Positions 6,589 through 7,250 of a DNA stretch of 7,250 nucleotides are shown piece after piece (within the stretch, counting starts at the first letter, position 1; every line of letters begins with the position of its first letter). Position numbers and translations under genes: made by a program. Source of the DNA: SIG299 sp045593825 (GTDB lineage Bacteria; Bacillota; Clostridia; Lachnospirales; Lachnospiraceae); contig JAZNXI010000122.1 in NCBI GenBank assembly GCA_045593825.1, positions 1-7,250 of the forward strand, given 5' to 3'. The notes below the pieces were generated by a model, which searched no databases, was not told where the DNA came from, and saw nothing but the letters and a program-made list of their open reading frames with translations.

Positions 6589-6948
6589 TTACCATCCTGT
6601 AAGTGCAAATGCATTTTTTATCCAGGTAATTTCCTGCCCGGCAACAGATATCACGTCAAAACGGCAGGGAGTGTCCGACGGATAACGGTTATGATATAAA
6701 TAATATCTGGCCCCCTGAATGATTTTCTTCTGCTTTGAAGTAGTAACCGCTTCTTCCGGAACACCAAACCTATTACTCTTTCTGTATTTTACCTCAATAA
6801 AACAAACATATTCCCCGTCTTTGGCAATTAAATCAATTTCTCCGCCGCGGAAATAAAAATTCCGTGCAAGAATTTCTGAACCATGCTCTGTTAAATATTC
6901 AACTGCCAAGCCTTCTTTTTCGGTGCCTATGCTCCGTTTATTTTGCAT
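6589..6948 (-). CDS. YraN/UPF0102 family protein with an endonuclease-like fold
   Basis: This 119-residue protein matches the YraN (UPF0102) family in length and pattern. Members have a restriction-endonuclease-like fold, and their cellular role is poorly defined; a link to DNA processing or recombination is suspected. Visible landmarks are IGTEKEGLAVEYL (7-19), LARNFYFRGGEIDLIA (27-42) with Asp39, and CFIEVKYRKS (49-58) with Glu52 and Lys54. Together these give the Asp...Glu-x-Lys arrangement of the nuclease site. PEEAV and the KQKKI stretch follow. All putative active-site residues are present. The ATG at 6948 lies inside the end of the preceding gene: the reading frames overlap by 11 nt, and GGAGGG about 11 nt upstream is also inside that gene. 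This points to coupled translation. The same pairing with an FlhB-like protein occurs around ylqH in Bacillota. Confidence 0.92.
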   Translation of the reverse strand: MQNKRSIGTEKEGLAVEYLTEHGSEILARNFYFRGGEIDLIAKDGEYVCFIEVKYRKSNRFGVPEEAVTTSKQKKIIQGARYYLYHNRYPSDTPCRFDVISVAGQEITWIKNAFALTGW

Positions 6949-7225
6949 GCTTCTTTATACCCTCCACACGGTCCACAAAAACAAGAATCTCTGCCACAAC
7001 ACCATATAATTCCTTAGGAATATAATCACCGATTTCCAGCTTGGATAATGTAGCTGCCAGCTTTTCATCCTTATGTACCGGTACGTTTTCCTCTCTGGCT
7101 GCTTCGATAATTTTTTCTGCCACATATCCTTTACCGGTAGCTAAAATCTTTGGTGCCTGGTCTCCCGCCTCATAAGAAAGAGCAACCGCAGTTTTTGTTG
7201 AAATAGTCTTTTTTTCTTCTTTCAT
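6938..7225 (-). CDS. FlhB C-terminal-domain-like protein (YlqH/EscU-YscU-HrcU family)
   Basis: This 95-residue soluble protein resembles only the cytoplasmic C-terminal domain of FlhB, the substrate-specificity switch of the flagellar type III export apparatus, and the stand-alone YlqH-type proteins of Bacillota. The matching pattern is AVALSYE (13-19), APKILATGKGYVAEKI, then AAREENVPVHKDEKLAATL, and EIGDYIPKELYGVVAEIL near the C-terminus. There is no membrane domain. The NPTH autocleavage motif of true FlhB is missing: the aligned positions 8-11 read ISTK. It should therefore not self-cleave. Its function is unknown; a flagellar role is possible but not shown by this window, which holds no other flagellar gene. 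The ATG at 7225 follows GGGAGGG by about 5 nt. The gene overlaps the yraN-type gene downstream. A TAA at 7241-7243 just upstream could end a preceding gene in the same operon, but too little is visible. Confidence 0.88.
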   Translation of the reverse strand: MKEEKKTISTKTAVALSYEAGDQAPKILATGKGYVAEKIIEAAREENVPVHKDEKLAATLSKLEIGDYIPKELYGVVAEILVFVDRVEGIKKHAK

Positions 7226-7250
7226 ACGGTCCCTCCCTTTTTAGTGAAAT

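Noticed and set aside
1..7250. CRISPR arrays, tRNA or rRNA genes, insertion sequences, phage or defence genes
   Set aside because: No regularly spaced direct repeats, no recognisable tRNA or rRNA sequence, and no transposase, integrase or defence-like product was seen on either strand; the window is consistent with conserved core chromosome.

Overview
The window looks like chromosomal DNA from a low-GC, endospore-forming Bacillota, most likely a Clostridia member of the Lachnospiraceae type. The evidence is AT-rich intergenic DNA, strong GGAGG ribosome binding sites, Gram-positive style U-tract terminators, a full-length spoIVA, and the chain der - plsY - gpsA - spoIVA, which resembles the der/gpsA/spoIVA neighbourhood of Bacillus subtilis. 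All supported genes lie on the minus strand, so transcription runs from high to low coordinates. I see no mobile element, phage gene, tRNA, rRNA or CRISPR array.

In order of transcription: (1) 7225-6589 holds a small FlhB C-domain-like protein (YlqH type) whose stop overlaps the start of a YraN/UPF0102 nuclease-fold protein. (2) A 91-bp gap holds a weak hairpin and a candidate sigma-A promoter. (3) 6497-3486 is a compact operon: der (ribosome-assembly GTPase), plsY (acyl-phosphate glycerol-3-phosphate acyltransferase) and gpsA (glycerol-3-phosphate dehydrogenase). It ends at a clear intrinsic terminator. PlsY and GpsA are consecutive in phospholipid precursor synthesis: GpsA makes glycerol-3-phosphate and PlsY acylates it. 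(4) spoIVA (3317-1836), the ATPase that forms the spore-coat basement layer, has its own leader with a plausible sigma-E-like promoter. (5) A 197-bp gap carries a perfect-consensus sigma-A promoter and nested inverted repeats. It leads into a secreted two-SH3-domain NlpC/P60 cell-wall hydrolase (1638-553), closed by an intrinsic terminator. (6) A second promoter candidate is embedded in that terminator. It precedes a gene truncated by the left window edge, whose N-terminus resembles membrane-anchored MutS-related proteins.

Most of the window is ordinary core genome, and I did not find a clearly new system. The points most worth a second look are the leader of the NlpC/P60 gene, the promoter fused to the terminator before the MutS-like gene, and the identity of that truncated gene. 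Lesser points are the lost FlhB autocleavage motif and small departures from consensus in PlsY.
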